Of a stretch of DNA of 16,787 nt, positions 1-6,558 are shown piece after piece. The translations under genes were made by a program, and so were the position numbers. A model generated the notes under the pieces. The model did not search any database, was not told the DNA's origin, and worked only from the letters and a program-made list of their open reading frames with translations. The stretch is from Bog-564 sp035509915 (GTDB lineage: Bacteria; Actinomycetota; Acidimicrobiia; Acidimicrobiales; UBA8190), in assembly GCA_035509915.1 (NCBI GenBank), contig DATKIB010000008.1, positions 1-16,787 of the forward strand, written 5' to 3'. Position 1 is the stretch's first letter, and the number at the start of each line of letters is the position of its first letter.

Positions 1-159
1 GAGAGCGCAGGCCTTGCGCGCGAGTGCGAGCCCGTCGCTGTTGGCGCAGCTCGAGAGTCCCAGCGCCAGCGCTAGCGCTGCTCCGAGGGCCGCAGCGGCT
101 CTCAGTCCCCGAGCCAGCCCGGGGCCGCCTCGAGCAAGTGCCGGCTCACCGCCAGGCAC
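1..159 (-). CDS. N-terminus of a predicted lipoprotein (partial, cut by left window edge)
   Basis: On the minus strand a GTG at 159-157 opens a frame that stays open to base 1 (53 codons). Its N-terminus has arginines at about residues 10, 17 and 20, then an Ala/Leu-rich hydrophobic stretch (residues 21-35) ending in the lipobox LSSC with the acceptor cysteine at residue 38. It continues CANSDGLALARKACAL. This is a standard bacterial lipoprotein signal, so the product should be exported and lipid-anchored. A GAGGT sequence lies roughly 10 bases upstream of the GTG. The start overlaps the end of the preceding minus-strand gene by 58 bases, so translational coupling is possible. The mature domain is outside the window and its function cannot be told. 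The start choice is uncertain because the overlap is long. Confidence 0.5.
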   Translation of the reverse strand, partial: MPGGEPALARGGPGLARGLRAAAALGAALALALGLSSCANSDGLALARKACAL

Positions 160-662
160 CTGTCGAACACCTCGCACAGCAGCTCCTCTCCTCCGAGCAC
201 GCGGGCGAGCGAGACCGGGTACCGCGCCACGATGGACAGCCGGCGCTCGGGTGCGTCGGTGGCCGAGGCGAACGAGTCGATCGCCGAGACCTCCAATGGC
301 AGGTCTATCCCACCCACGCCGGCCAGGTCGATCGCCAGCCGCAGGAGGTCGGGGCCGTGGGGGAGGGGCGGCAGTCCCCAGGTGAACGTGAGAGGGAAGT
401 GGTACTCGTCGGGTGGGTCGACGTCCTCGGGAAGGTCGATCACCGCGTCCTCGAACGACAACAGCGTACGGGGGTCCACCTCGAGGGCGAGGTGGAGGTC
501 GAGGGGTCCTCCGCATCCCTCCTCGGGGTGCAGGTCCACCTCCCATGTCTGGCGCAACGAGTAGGTCTCGACGAAGTGCCGCTCGTCGTGGACGTGGAAC
601 CCGTGGTCAACCGAATGGTCCTTCAGGTCGGCCACGTACCCGGCCACGTCGATGACAGCCAT
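102..662 (-). CDS. Unrecognised acidic protein, 186 aa
   Basis: I do not recognise the family. The frame extends further upstream, but the first residues that look like protein begin at the ATG at 662, with product MAVIDVAGYVADLKDH. The upstream in-frame extension lies antisense to the phosphatase gene and looks like out-of-frame translation. The protein is acidic, with many Asp and Glu and His-rich patches near residues 16-29, and has no signal peptide or membrane segment. A central stretch (about 52-125) is rich in LDLHLALEVDP-like alternating residues that suggest beta strands, and the C-terminus (150-180) looks helical. There is no strong Shine-Dalgarno sequence in front of 662. The gene is divergent from the phosphatase at 819 with 156 bases between, and its 3' end overlaps the lipoprotein start. 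Confidence 0.6.
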   Translation of the reverse strand: MAVIDVAGYVADLKDHSVDHGFHVHDERHFVETYSLRQTWEVDLHPEEGCGGPLDLHLALEVDPRTLLSFEDAVIDLPEDVDPPDEYHFPLTFTWGLPPLPHGPDLLRLAIDLAGVGGIDLPLEVSAIDSFASATDAPERRLSIVARYPVSLARVLGGEELLCEVFDRCLAVSRHLLEAAPGWLGD

Positions 663-818
663 GTCGGCCGAGAGCCTACCGGCTGGAGTGATGCAGCCCG
701 CCTGGCCCCGGCGCACCTGCAACCGCGTTGCCGAGCGCATCGGAGCAAAACTTGCGACCGCGACCGAGTTGCACCGGTAGCGTCGTGGGCGGAACCGGAG
801 CGACGGGAGCGAAGCCAA

Positions 819-1559
819 GTGGACGACGAAGGACTGCTCGATCTGTGTCACCGGGTCGTCGACGCGGTTGGCGCTTCGCTCGACGGATTCGGGGACCGGG
901 GCGCGCCGGGAGGACGACCGGGCCAGTATGCGATCGACCTCGTCGCCGACAGCGCCGCGCTCGCTGTGCTGGACGACGCCGGGATAGGAGTGCTCTCGGA
1001 GGAGAGCGGCCTGCACCGCCCGGGGTCAGCGTTGGTTGCGGTACTAGACCCTGTCGATGGCTCCACCAACGCCTCGCGCGGCATCGGTTGGTATGCCACG
1101 AGCATCTGCGTCCTCGACGAGTCCGGCCCGCGCGTCGCTGTGGTGGGCAATCTGGCGACCGGGGAGCGCTACCGCGCCGTGCGCGGTGAGGGTGCTTGGA
1201 ACGGCGACCGTCGGCTGCGCAGCTCGGATTGCACCGAGATGCGCCGCGCCATCGTGGCGATCTCCGGGTTCCCGCCGCGCCACCTGGGCTGGGCCCAGTT
1301 CCGGGCGTTCGGTGCCGCTGCGCTGGAGCTTTGTGCGGTGGCGGAGGGCACCATCGATGCCTTCACCGCAGCCGGAGGCGCCCACCTGGCCCCCTGGGAC
1401 TACCTGGGGGGCCTGCTCGTGTGCATGGAGGCGGGCGCGCAGGCGTGCGACCTCGACGACCGCGACCTGTGCGTGGCCGAGGTGGGGGCGCGCCGGGCGG
1501 TCGCCGCCGCGGCCACCGGCGAGCTGCTCGCGCAGCTAAGGTCCGCCATGCGGCCCTGA
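819..1559 (+). CDS. Inositol monophosphatase-family phosphatase
   Basis: A cytosolic Mg2+-dependent phosphomonoesterase of the inositol monophosphatase/FBPase fold. Likely substrates are inositol phosphate, histidinol phosphate or a similar sugar phosphate, and the sequence alone does not separate them. The metal site is visible: the Glu pair in LSEESG (residues 61-62), the family motif DPVDGS (77-82, with Ser in place of the usual Thr) and the C-terminal WDYLGG (193-198, the WDxxAG motif). The 246-residue length is slightly short for the family, mostly at the N-terminus. I chose GTG at 819 because GGGAG at 805-809 sits 9 bases upstream and the N-terminal helix begins there. The frame is open far upstream only because it runs antisense to the neighbouring minus-strand gene. 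It ends convergent with the VOC gene. Confidence 0.88.
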   Translation: MDDEGLLDLCHRVVDAVGASLDGFGDRGAPGGRPGQYAIDLVADSAALAVLDDAGIGVLSEESGLHRPGSALVAVLDPVDGSTNASRGIGWYATSICVLDESGPRVAVVGNLATGERYRAVRGEGAWNGDRRLRSSDCTEMRRAIVAISGFPPRHLGWAQFRAFGAAALELCAVAEGTIDAFTAAGGAHLAPWDYLGGLLVCMEAGAQACDLDDRDLCVAEVGARRAVAAAATGELLAQLRSAMRP

Positions 1560-1713
1560 CCGGGTAACCGCGAGAGACATCGTGCGCCGCAATCGAGCCT
1601 CCACTCACCGACTCGAGGGCGCGCTGAGCGAGGTCTGCCGATCCCTTAGACCATGAGCCGACAGGTGTGCGCCTCGTCCGGTCGGCCTATCGCGCACATT
1701 GTTGGCTAGCAGG

Positions 1714-3051
1714 TCAGAGCTGGCCCAGGTAGAAACGCGTGCCCTGGTCGTCGGTGCAGGTCGAGGTCGTGCCGTAGGGCTGGACCTCGGGGTCGGTGGC
1801 GGTGCCGCCCCGTGCGCGGACGCGTTCGACCGCGACCTCGATGTCGTGCACGCGGTACATGGGCACGGTCGTGTCGGTCTCGTGCCCCCCGGATATCCCG
1901 ACCATGGGGGCGACGTTCTCCACCTGCCACCCGTCCTCGACATGGCCGCGCTCGAAGCGCCAACCGAGGACCGAGCCGTAGAACGCGCGCGTCCTCGCAG
2001 AGTCGACCACCTCCATCGTGATGTACGCGACGTCGCCGTGCAGCGTGCCGTGTAGCGCTGGTGCACCACCGCCGGTCCCGATACCGCCCGGCGGCTCGAA
2101 GATCGCGAACGCCGTGCCCTGGTCGTCGCTGCACGTCGACACCAGCCCGTACGGCTGCGCTTGCGGCTCCTCGGCCGTACCGCCCGCGTCGCGCACCCTC
2201 ACGACGGCCGACGCGATGTCGGCGACGGCGAAGCACAGGAAGAGGGTGGTCCGGGGCTGTTCACCCCAGATCCCGTGGTGCAGGCTCTGGCCCTCCACCT
2301 GACGCCCCTGCGGTCCGCTGGCCGGACCGTAGCGCCAGCCGAGGACCGACGAGAAGAACTCGGCTGCTCGACCTGTGTCGGGCACCTGGAGCGACACGTA
2401 CCCGATGTCTCCGTGGCGGACCGTGGTCGATGCGGAATCGGCCGGTGCCGCCGACACGAGCCAGCGGTGGCCGAACGGGTCCCGGAACACGCCGTTGCGC
2501 CCGTAGTCGTAGTCGGCCGGGGCGCGCTCGAGGTCCGCGCCCGCCGCGACCGCCCGGTCGATCACCGAGTCGACGTCGTCGACGCTCAGGTGAATCGTCA
2601 CCGGCACTCCCTCGCCGGGGGCGGGAGCGACCACACCGATCTCCGGGTGTTGTTCGGACAGCATCAGCAGCCCGCCTTCGATCTCGAGCTCAGCGTGGCC
2701 GATGCTCCCGTCGGGCATGACGTAGGGCTCGCCGCGGGTTCGTGCGCCGAGCGCCTCCGCATACCACTCGAGGGCGCGACCTGCGCCGGCGACCGCCAGG
2801 TAGGGCACGATCGCCGCAAGCGGGCGCGACGTCGGCGCTTCGACGGACGTCGACGCAGCCGACGACGCGGTGGGCTCGGTGGTGGCCCGCTCCGACGTGG
2901 CGGGCTCGGGCTCGAGGGTGAGGTTGGACACGGTCACTCCTTTCGGGAGGGTGAGTGCGCGCTCGATGCGAGCGCGCAGGCGGGCGGCGAACGCGGGGTC
3001 GGGCTCGACGGGGGCGACCGGGGCGAGCAGCGCCTCGAAGGGGTCAGCCAT
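1714..3051 (-). CDS. Triple VOC (glyoxalase/dioxygenase-fold) protein coupled to an ECF sigma factor
   Basis: A 445-residue protein with three vicinal-oxygen-chelate (glyoxalase-like) domains: about 79-201 (PhnB/COG2764-like, ending DPFGHRW), 214-320 and 338-445. The last two resemble each other, each carrying QPYG followed by a STC.DDQGT-type motif. They look like an internal duplication. Residues 1-40 form a separate segment beginning MADPFEALLAPVAPVEPDP with a following Arg-rich helix. From memory this type of segment recurs at the N-terminus of VOC proteins encoded next to ECF sigma factors. A low-complexity Ser/Thr/Ala/Pro linker (about 45-76) joins it to the first domain. The start is firm: AAGGAGG at 3064-3058 lies 6 bases from the ATG, inside the sigma gene, and the two genes overlap by 8 bases. 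The substrate is unknown. Roles in ligand sensing, resistance or detoxification are all possible. Confidence 0.88.
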   Translation of the reverse strand: MADPFEALLAPVAPVEPDPAFAARLRARIERALTLPKGVTVSNLTLEPEPATSERATTEPTASSAASTSVEAPTSRPLAAIVPYLAVAGAGRALEWYAEALGARTRGEPYVMPDGSIGHAELEIEGGLLMLSEQHPEIGVVAPAPGEGVPVTIHLSVDDVDSVIDRAVAAGADLERAPADYDYGRNGVFRDPFGHRWLVSAAPADSASTTVRHGDIGYVSLQVPDTGRAAEFFSSVLGWRYGPASGPQGRQVEGQSLHHGIWGEQPRTTLFLCFAVADIASAVVRVRDAGGTAEEPQAQPYGLVSTCSDDQGTAFAIFEPPGGIGTGGGAPALHGTLHGDVAYITMEVVDSARTRAFYGSVLGWRFERGHVEDGWQVENVAPMVGISGGHETDTTVPMYRVHDIEVAVERVRARGGTATDPEVQPYGTTSTCTDDQGTRFYLGQL

Positions 3052-3571
3052 CGGAAGCCTCCTTCGCGCAGTAGGCGCGCCTGAACGCGGCGCGCGATCG
3101 CACGAGCAGCGCCTCGGTGGCGTGGACCGTGCGCTCGAGGAGCGCCGCGACCTCGGCGACGGGGAGGTCGTCGAGGTAGCGCAAGGTGAGAGCAGCGCGG
3201 TGATGCGGGCTGAGCGCATCGAGCGTCTCGCGGGCGCGGATCGCGTCGAGCTTGGTGTCCCATGGATCGTCGAGGGTCTGCGGGCCCTCCTCGCCCACGA
3301 CGCGAAAGCTCCTCTCCTCGCGCGCTTGGCGCCGCCAGTGGTCGACCAGCTTGTGACGGGCCACTCCGATCACCCAGGGGACGCTGAGCGCCGGCGGGCT
3401 CTCACGGCGCACGGCGTCGACCGCTGCGAGGAAGGTCTCCGCCGTGAGGTCCTCGGCGAGGGCGCTGCGCCCGCAGCGTGCCGACAGGTACCCGAACACG
3501 TGGGGCAGGGCGTCGTCGTAGAAGGAGAGGAGGGAGCCAGGAGAGTCCGGCACGGCAGCCGACTGGTTCAC
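3044..3571 (-). CDS. ECF-subfamily RNA polymerase sigma factor
   Basis: A 175-residue sigma-70 factor of the extracytoplasmic function type, which directs RNA polymerase to a small regulon. Region 2 spans about residues 14-82, including FGYLSARCGR, DLTAETFLAA and the DNA-contacting stretch VIGVARHKLVDHWRR. Region 4 spans about 115-167, with LSPHHRAALTLRYLDDLPVAEVA leading into the helix-turn-helix. There is no C-terminal extra domain. The start is a GTG at 3571, without a strong Shine-Dalgarno sequence. Its stop lies inside the first codons of the VOC gene, giving an 8-base overlap and tight translational coupling. No classical anti-sigma membrane protein is encoded nearby, so the VOC partner is the best candidate for controlling sigma activity, by inference only. 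Confidence 0.93.
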   Translation of the reverse strand: MNQSAAVPDSPGSLLSFYDDALPHVFGYLSARCGRSALAEDLTAETFLAAVDAVRRESPPALSVPWVIGVARHKLVDHWRRQAREERSFRVVGEEGPQTLDDPWDTKLDAIRARETLDALSPHHRAALTLRYLDDLPVAEVAALLERTVHATEALLVRSRAAFRRAYCAKEASDG

Positions 3572-3600
3572 GTCCCAATTGTCGCTCGGGGATCGCTTGC

Positions 3601-3739
3601 TCCGACGGGTCCTTGGCCGAATTTTCCGGCCTCCTCAGGGGGGGGCCTGGTGGGGATCACCGTTTCCTCCGGTTCCTCCGGCTGGACCCGGCCGAATTCC
3701 TCGATTCCTCCGACGGGTCCCGGTGGGATCCCCGTTTCC
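3601..3739. repeat. Degenerate repeated modules in the sigma/lipase divergent spacer
   Basis: Short modules recur here. TCCGACGGGTCC occurs at 3601-3612 and 3709-3720. GGCCGAATT occurs at 3615-3623 and 3690-3698. GGTGGGGATCACCGTTTCC at 3649-3667 recurs as GGTGGGATCCCCGTTTCC at 3722-3739. Between them are several TTCCTCCG-like units. The offsets differ (108, 75 and about 73 bases), so this is a decayed or reshuffled repeat and not a clean tandem array. It occupies the region where divergent promoters for the sigma factor and the lipase would lie. Confidence 0.55.
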
Positions 3740-3837
3740 CCGACGAGCACGCTCGCGCACCCATGACTTGCCCCAGGCATCCTTAGGGGCTCATTGTGGG
3801 CGAGGGGCTCTCACGGCGGACGAGAGCGAGGAAGCAA

Positions 3838-4863
3838 ATGGCGGTCTGGCGGTCGATCTCCTCGATCCGAGCGGCTTCTCTGGCCCGCGCGCTGAGCGTG
3901 GTCTGCTTCGTCTGCCTCGTCGGCGCCCAGCTTGGGGCTCCGGCCGCCTCGGCCAACCCTCGTTACCCGGTCCCGTGGACCTTCGCCGCCGCGATCCCCG
4001 CCGGGGCCGAGAACGGCCCCAACGTCCCGCCGCCCGGGGCCAACATCCCCTGCGCCCCTTCTCGGGCGCATCCCGACCCGGTCGTGCTCGTGCACGGGCT
4101 CGGCGGGGACGAGAACGACAACTGGCAGACCATGTCGCCGTTCCTCGCAGACAACGGGTACTGCGTGTACGCCCTGACCTACGGCAACGCGACCTCGGAG
4201 CCGTCCCCCTTCGACAAGTTCGGGGGGTTGGGCGACATGGTGGCGAGCGCGAAGGTGCTTGCCAGCTTCGTGGGGGAGGTGCTGCACAAGACCGGGGCGT
4301 CGAAGGTCGACATCGTCGGGCACTCAGAGGGCGGCACGATGCCGGACTACTACATAAAGTTCCTGGGCGGCTACAAGGTCGTGGCGCATTTCGTCGCGAT
4401 CAGCGGGGTCCTCCATGGCACCGATTTCTGGGGACTGTCGAGCCTCTACGAGGACGGCCAGGGATACGGCTATTCCCAGGAGTACTCCCAGGAATTCTCC
4501 AAGTACTGCACGTCGTGCCTCGAGTTCTTCCCGACGTCCAAGTTCATGGAGGAGCTCGACAGCCCCGATGCGCCGGGCGCGGCCGCGAGTTGTCCTGTCG
4601 ACGGCGCTTCCGTCGACGGCGTGAGCTACACCTCACTGGCCACCAACAACGATGAGCTGGTGCGCCCGCCGACGAGCGACTTCATAGACCCACGCTGCGG
4701 CAACGCCACGAACATCCTGGTGCAACACCAGTGCCCGACCGACCAGGCGGATCACCTGTCGATGGCGGCTGACCCGGTCGTCGCGCAGGACGTCTTAAAC
4801 GCCCTGGATCCCGCGCACATGCGATGGGTGCGTTGCGCAGTGGTGCTTCCCGCCGTGGGCTGA
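3838..4863 (+). CDS. Secreted alpha/beta-hydrolase lipase (Lipase class 2-like)
   Basis: A predicted exported triacylglycerol lipase or esterase of 341 residues. It starts with a Sec signal peptide: basic Arg11 and Arg17, a hydrophobic core at about 18-33 and the cleavage motif APAASA before Asn40. VHGLGG (85-90) is the oxyanion-hole region, and GHSEGG (161-166) is the nucleophile elbow with catalytic Ser163. Asp272 in NNDELVRPP and His306 in ADHLSM are in the right order and context to complete the triad. Cysteines at 72/109, 224/227, 252/287 and 299 could form disulfides in the exported enzyme; these pairings are only suggestions. I chose the ATG at 3838, with GAGGAAG at 3828-3834 in front, over an in-frame GTG at 3796 that has no comparable site. 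It is convergent with the MoSto-like operon. Confidence 0.88.
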   Translation: MAVWRSISSIRAASLARALSVVCFVCLVGAQLGAPAASANPRYPVPWTFAAAIPAGAENGPNVPPPGANIPCAPSRAHPDPVVLVHGLGGDENDNWQTMSPFLADNGYCVYALTYGNATSEPSPFDKFGGLGDMVASAKVLASFVGEVLHKTGASKVDIVGHSEGGTMPDYYIKFLGGYKVVAHFVAISGVLHGTDFWGLSSLYEDGQGYGYSQEYSQEFSKYCTSCLEFFPTSKFMEELDSPDAPGAAASCPVDGASVDGVSYTSLATNNDELVRPPTSDFIDPRCGNATNILVQHQCPTDQADHLSMAADPVVAQDVLNALDPAHMRWVRCAVVLPAVG

Positions 4864-4888
4864 GACTCGCCGGGATGGCACTCCGTGG

Positions 4889-4904
4889 GCCGCCACCCCG
4901 CGGC
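4889..4904. terminator. Possible hairpin between convergent genes
   Basis: GCCGC at 4889-4893 can pair with GCGGC at 4900-4904 around a 6-base loop. It lies just downstream of the lipase stop and touches the stop codon of the oppositely oriented mosA-like gene. No T-run follows, so this is only a weak terminator candidate. Confidence 0.2.
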
Positions 4905-5734
4905 TACCGCCTGACAATCGTGCCTACGTGCTCGCCACGTAGAGCCGGCTCGAGCAGCTCAGGCTTTAGGCCATTGATGACCTGGAGTTGCGTGATCTGC
5001 CTCGCCGACGCGAGTAGATCGAGCAGGACGCGATCAAACGGAAGCGTGGGCAGGTTTCGCCGAACGAGATCTCCGATCTCGATCTCGTCGATGAACCTGG
5101 CCGCCGGGTCTTCCTTGGGATCGCGGTCGTAAAGACCGTCAACGTCCTTCACGAGGGTGAGAGTCGCACAACCGAAGCACTCCGCAAGCAGGAAGGAGCC
5201 GGCGTCGCTGCGATGGGGAGGGATCTTCCCGATCCGGGGTGGGTGCTCCCATAGGGCGAACGGCGGATCGCCGTTGAATATCACCCCGGGGGCGGCCTGG
5301 ATGAACAGTGGCAGCAGATGCCCGAAGATCTCTGGTGGGATCGCCACCACTCCGTAGGGCGCGAGCAGCGTCCCGAGCATGTGGGCATTGCCCAGTGCAT
5401 CGGCGATTGCCAGTTGCGCCAGCACCCCAGATGGGAGTCCCAGATCGATACCGATCGAGAAGACGTGTCGGGACCGGGCCCCCCCGCCAGTTCCAAGAAT
5501 TAGTTTGTTGCGCTCGAGTGCGTGCCCGATCGCCTCGACGAGGGGATAAACCGAGCGCCGACCGCCATCAACGATCGACCGCCCACCGATCTTGATGACG
5601 TGGCAGAACGGCAGCATCGCCACGGTAGGTGCTTCGGTAGCTGCCATGACTTTGCGATCGAGCAAGCTCTCCCGCATGAGCAACGACTGCACGTGATGAC
5701 GGCCATCGGGAGACGCCGTAGTGGCTGGGTCCAT
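4904..5734 (-). CDS. mosA: Molybdenum storage protein alpha-like subunit (amino acid kinase fold)
   Basis: A 276-residue protein of the amino-acid-kinase/UMP-kinase fold that matches the alpha subunit of the MoSto complex, which stores molybdate as ATP-dependent polyoxomolybdate clusters in an alpha3-beta3 cage. Visible motifs are VIKIGGRS (46-53, nucleotide-site Lys), GTGGGARSRHVFSIGIDLGLP (81-101), IPPHRSDAG (171-179), KDVDGLYDRDP (196-206) and the C-terminal INGLKPELLEPALRGEHVGTIVR. Length equals that of Azotobacter MosA as I recall it. The N-terminus (HHVQSLLMRESLLDRKV) also fits, which supports the ATG at 5734. It starts 8 bases after the mosB-like stop, so the pair is co-transcribed. 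The His-rich loop after PPY in Azotobacter MosA is replaced here by ALWEHPPRIGK after PPF. The Mo-cluster site may therefore differ, and another stored oxyanion or another function cannot be excluded. Confidence 0.85.
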   Translation of the reverse strand: MDPATTASPDGRHHVQSLLMRESLLDRKVMAATEAPTVAMLPFCHVIKIGGRSIVDGGRRSVYPLVEAIGHALERNKLILGTGGGARSRHVFSIGIDLGLPSGVLAQLAIADALGNAHMLGTLLAPYGVVAIPPEIFGHLLPLFIQAAPGVIFNGDPPFALWEHPPRIGKIPPHRSDAGSFLLAECFGCATLTLVKDVDGLYDRDPKEDPAARFIDEIEIGDLVRRNLPTLPFDRVLLDLLASARQITQLQVINGLKPELLEPALRGEHVGTIVRR

Positions 5735-5742
5735 GGGCACCG

Positions 5743-6558
5743 CTAATCGGCTCTTATAATGGTTCCGACGTGCTCCCCTGCGAGCGCACGCGTTAGGTTG
5801 CCCTCCTTGAGACCGTTGATGACCATGATCGAGCGGCTCGACTGGGCGTTCTTCATCATCTCCAATACGCTTCGCTCGACGACCACGTCCTCCAAATCCA
5901 GCTCTTCGAGCTCTCCAACGGTGACGGAGGGAATGAACTTCGCGTTGGTGTCCTTCTTCGGATCGGCTGAGTAGAGGCCATCCTCGTCCTTCAAGTAGAT
6001 CATCGATCTGGCACCGAAGACCTCGCTGACGAGGTAAGCACCCGTGTCGGTGCGGTGGGGCGGGATTCGGCCGATCTGCGGATTGGGCTGCCAAAACGTG
6101 TAGGGGGGCATGCCGAAGAAGATCACTGCCCGGCGCTCGGACAGGTAGAGGGGGAGCTGAGGGAACTGCGCCGGCTCAATGAACGGTATGCCCTGACGCG
6201 CGAGAAGGTAGTGAATCATCCGCGCGTTTTGCATGCTCACGAAGGTCCCGAGCACACTGAGGACGCCGGTTGGCATTCCTAGGTCAATCCCGACGCTGTA
6301 GGCGTGCCTGGCGCGTGTGCCCGCCCCAGTACCGATGATCATCTTGTGGACGGGAAGGTTCGCGACAATCTCCTCGACCAGCGGGAAGACGGCGGAGCGG
6401 CCTCGGTCTATGAGGCTCTGGCCACCTATTTTGATCACGTTGGCCTCCGGAAGGATCCGGAGAGTCGGTTGCGTGCCCGTCCGGGCGAGGAGCTCCTCGT
6501 CTGTCAGCGATCCGGCGACGAGCGCCTCGCCCAGCTCGGTCAGCAGCGGTTCGTCGAT
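5743..6558 (-). CDS. mosB: Molybdenum storage protein beta-like subunit with a probable ATC start
   Basis: A 271-residue paralogue of the following gene and close in type to MoSto beta (MosB, about 270 residues). Motifs are RILPEANVIKIGGQS (34-48), GTGAGTRARH (76-85), PPYTFW (151-156), IPPHRTDTG (165-173), KDEDGLYSADPKKD (190-203) and INGLKEGNLTRALAGEHVGTII (247-268). The only ordinary start codon in frame is GTG at 6438, which is the Val of the conserved VIKIGG core and would remove about 40 conserved residues. The frame is open back to 6612, and its SLTDEEL sits at the same distance from RILP as SLTD in MosB. That places the start at ATC 6558-6556, 7 bases after AAAGGGG. A start at CTG is possible. 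So is a sequence error. The gene overlaps the methyltransferase end by 19 bases and lies 8 bases before the mosA-like gene. Confidence 0.85.
   Translation of the reverse strand: MDEPLLTELGEALVAGSLTDEELLARTGTQPTLRILPEANVIKIGGQSLIDRGRSAVFPLVEEIVANLPVHKMIIGTGAGTRARHAYSVGIDLGMPTGVLSVLGTFVSMQNARMIHYLLARQGIPFIEPAQFPQLPLYLSERRAVIFFGMPPYTFWQPNPQIGRIPPHRTDTGAYLVSEVFGARSMIYLKDEDGLYSADPKKDTNAKFIPSVTVGELEELDLEDVVVERSVLEMMKNAQSSRSIMVINGLKEGNLTRALAGEHVGTIIRAD

Noticed and set aside
24..818. A plus-strand open frame continuing about 265 codons upstream of the phosphatase
   Set aside because: The phosphatase family core starts near 819 behind a good GGGAG site. The upstream translation is rich in Arg, Val and Gly without family features and lies antisense to the acidic protein gene, so it is a high-GC shadow frame.
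1563..1713. GCCGAC/GTCGGC inverted repeat (1657-1662 and 1681-1686) as a terminator between convergent genes
   Set aside because: Only 6 bp of stem with an 18-base loop and no T-run; too weak to call in GC-rich DNA.
3568..3780. A 70-codon minus-strand frame overlapping the sigma factor GTG by 4 bases
   Set aside because: It runs through the degenerate repeats, whose copies are not all in the same frame. Its ATG has AAGG directly adjacent with no spacing, and the Pro/Glu/Gly-rich product resembles nothing known. Coding is not supported.
4904..6094. A longer 396-codon version of the mosA-like gene starting at 6094
   Set aside because: The first 120 codons are out-of-frame translation of the mosB-like gene. 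The ATG at 5734 matches the N-terminus and length of MosA.
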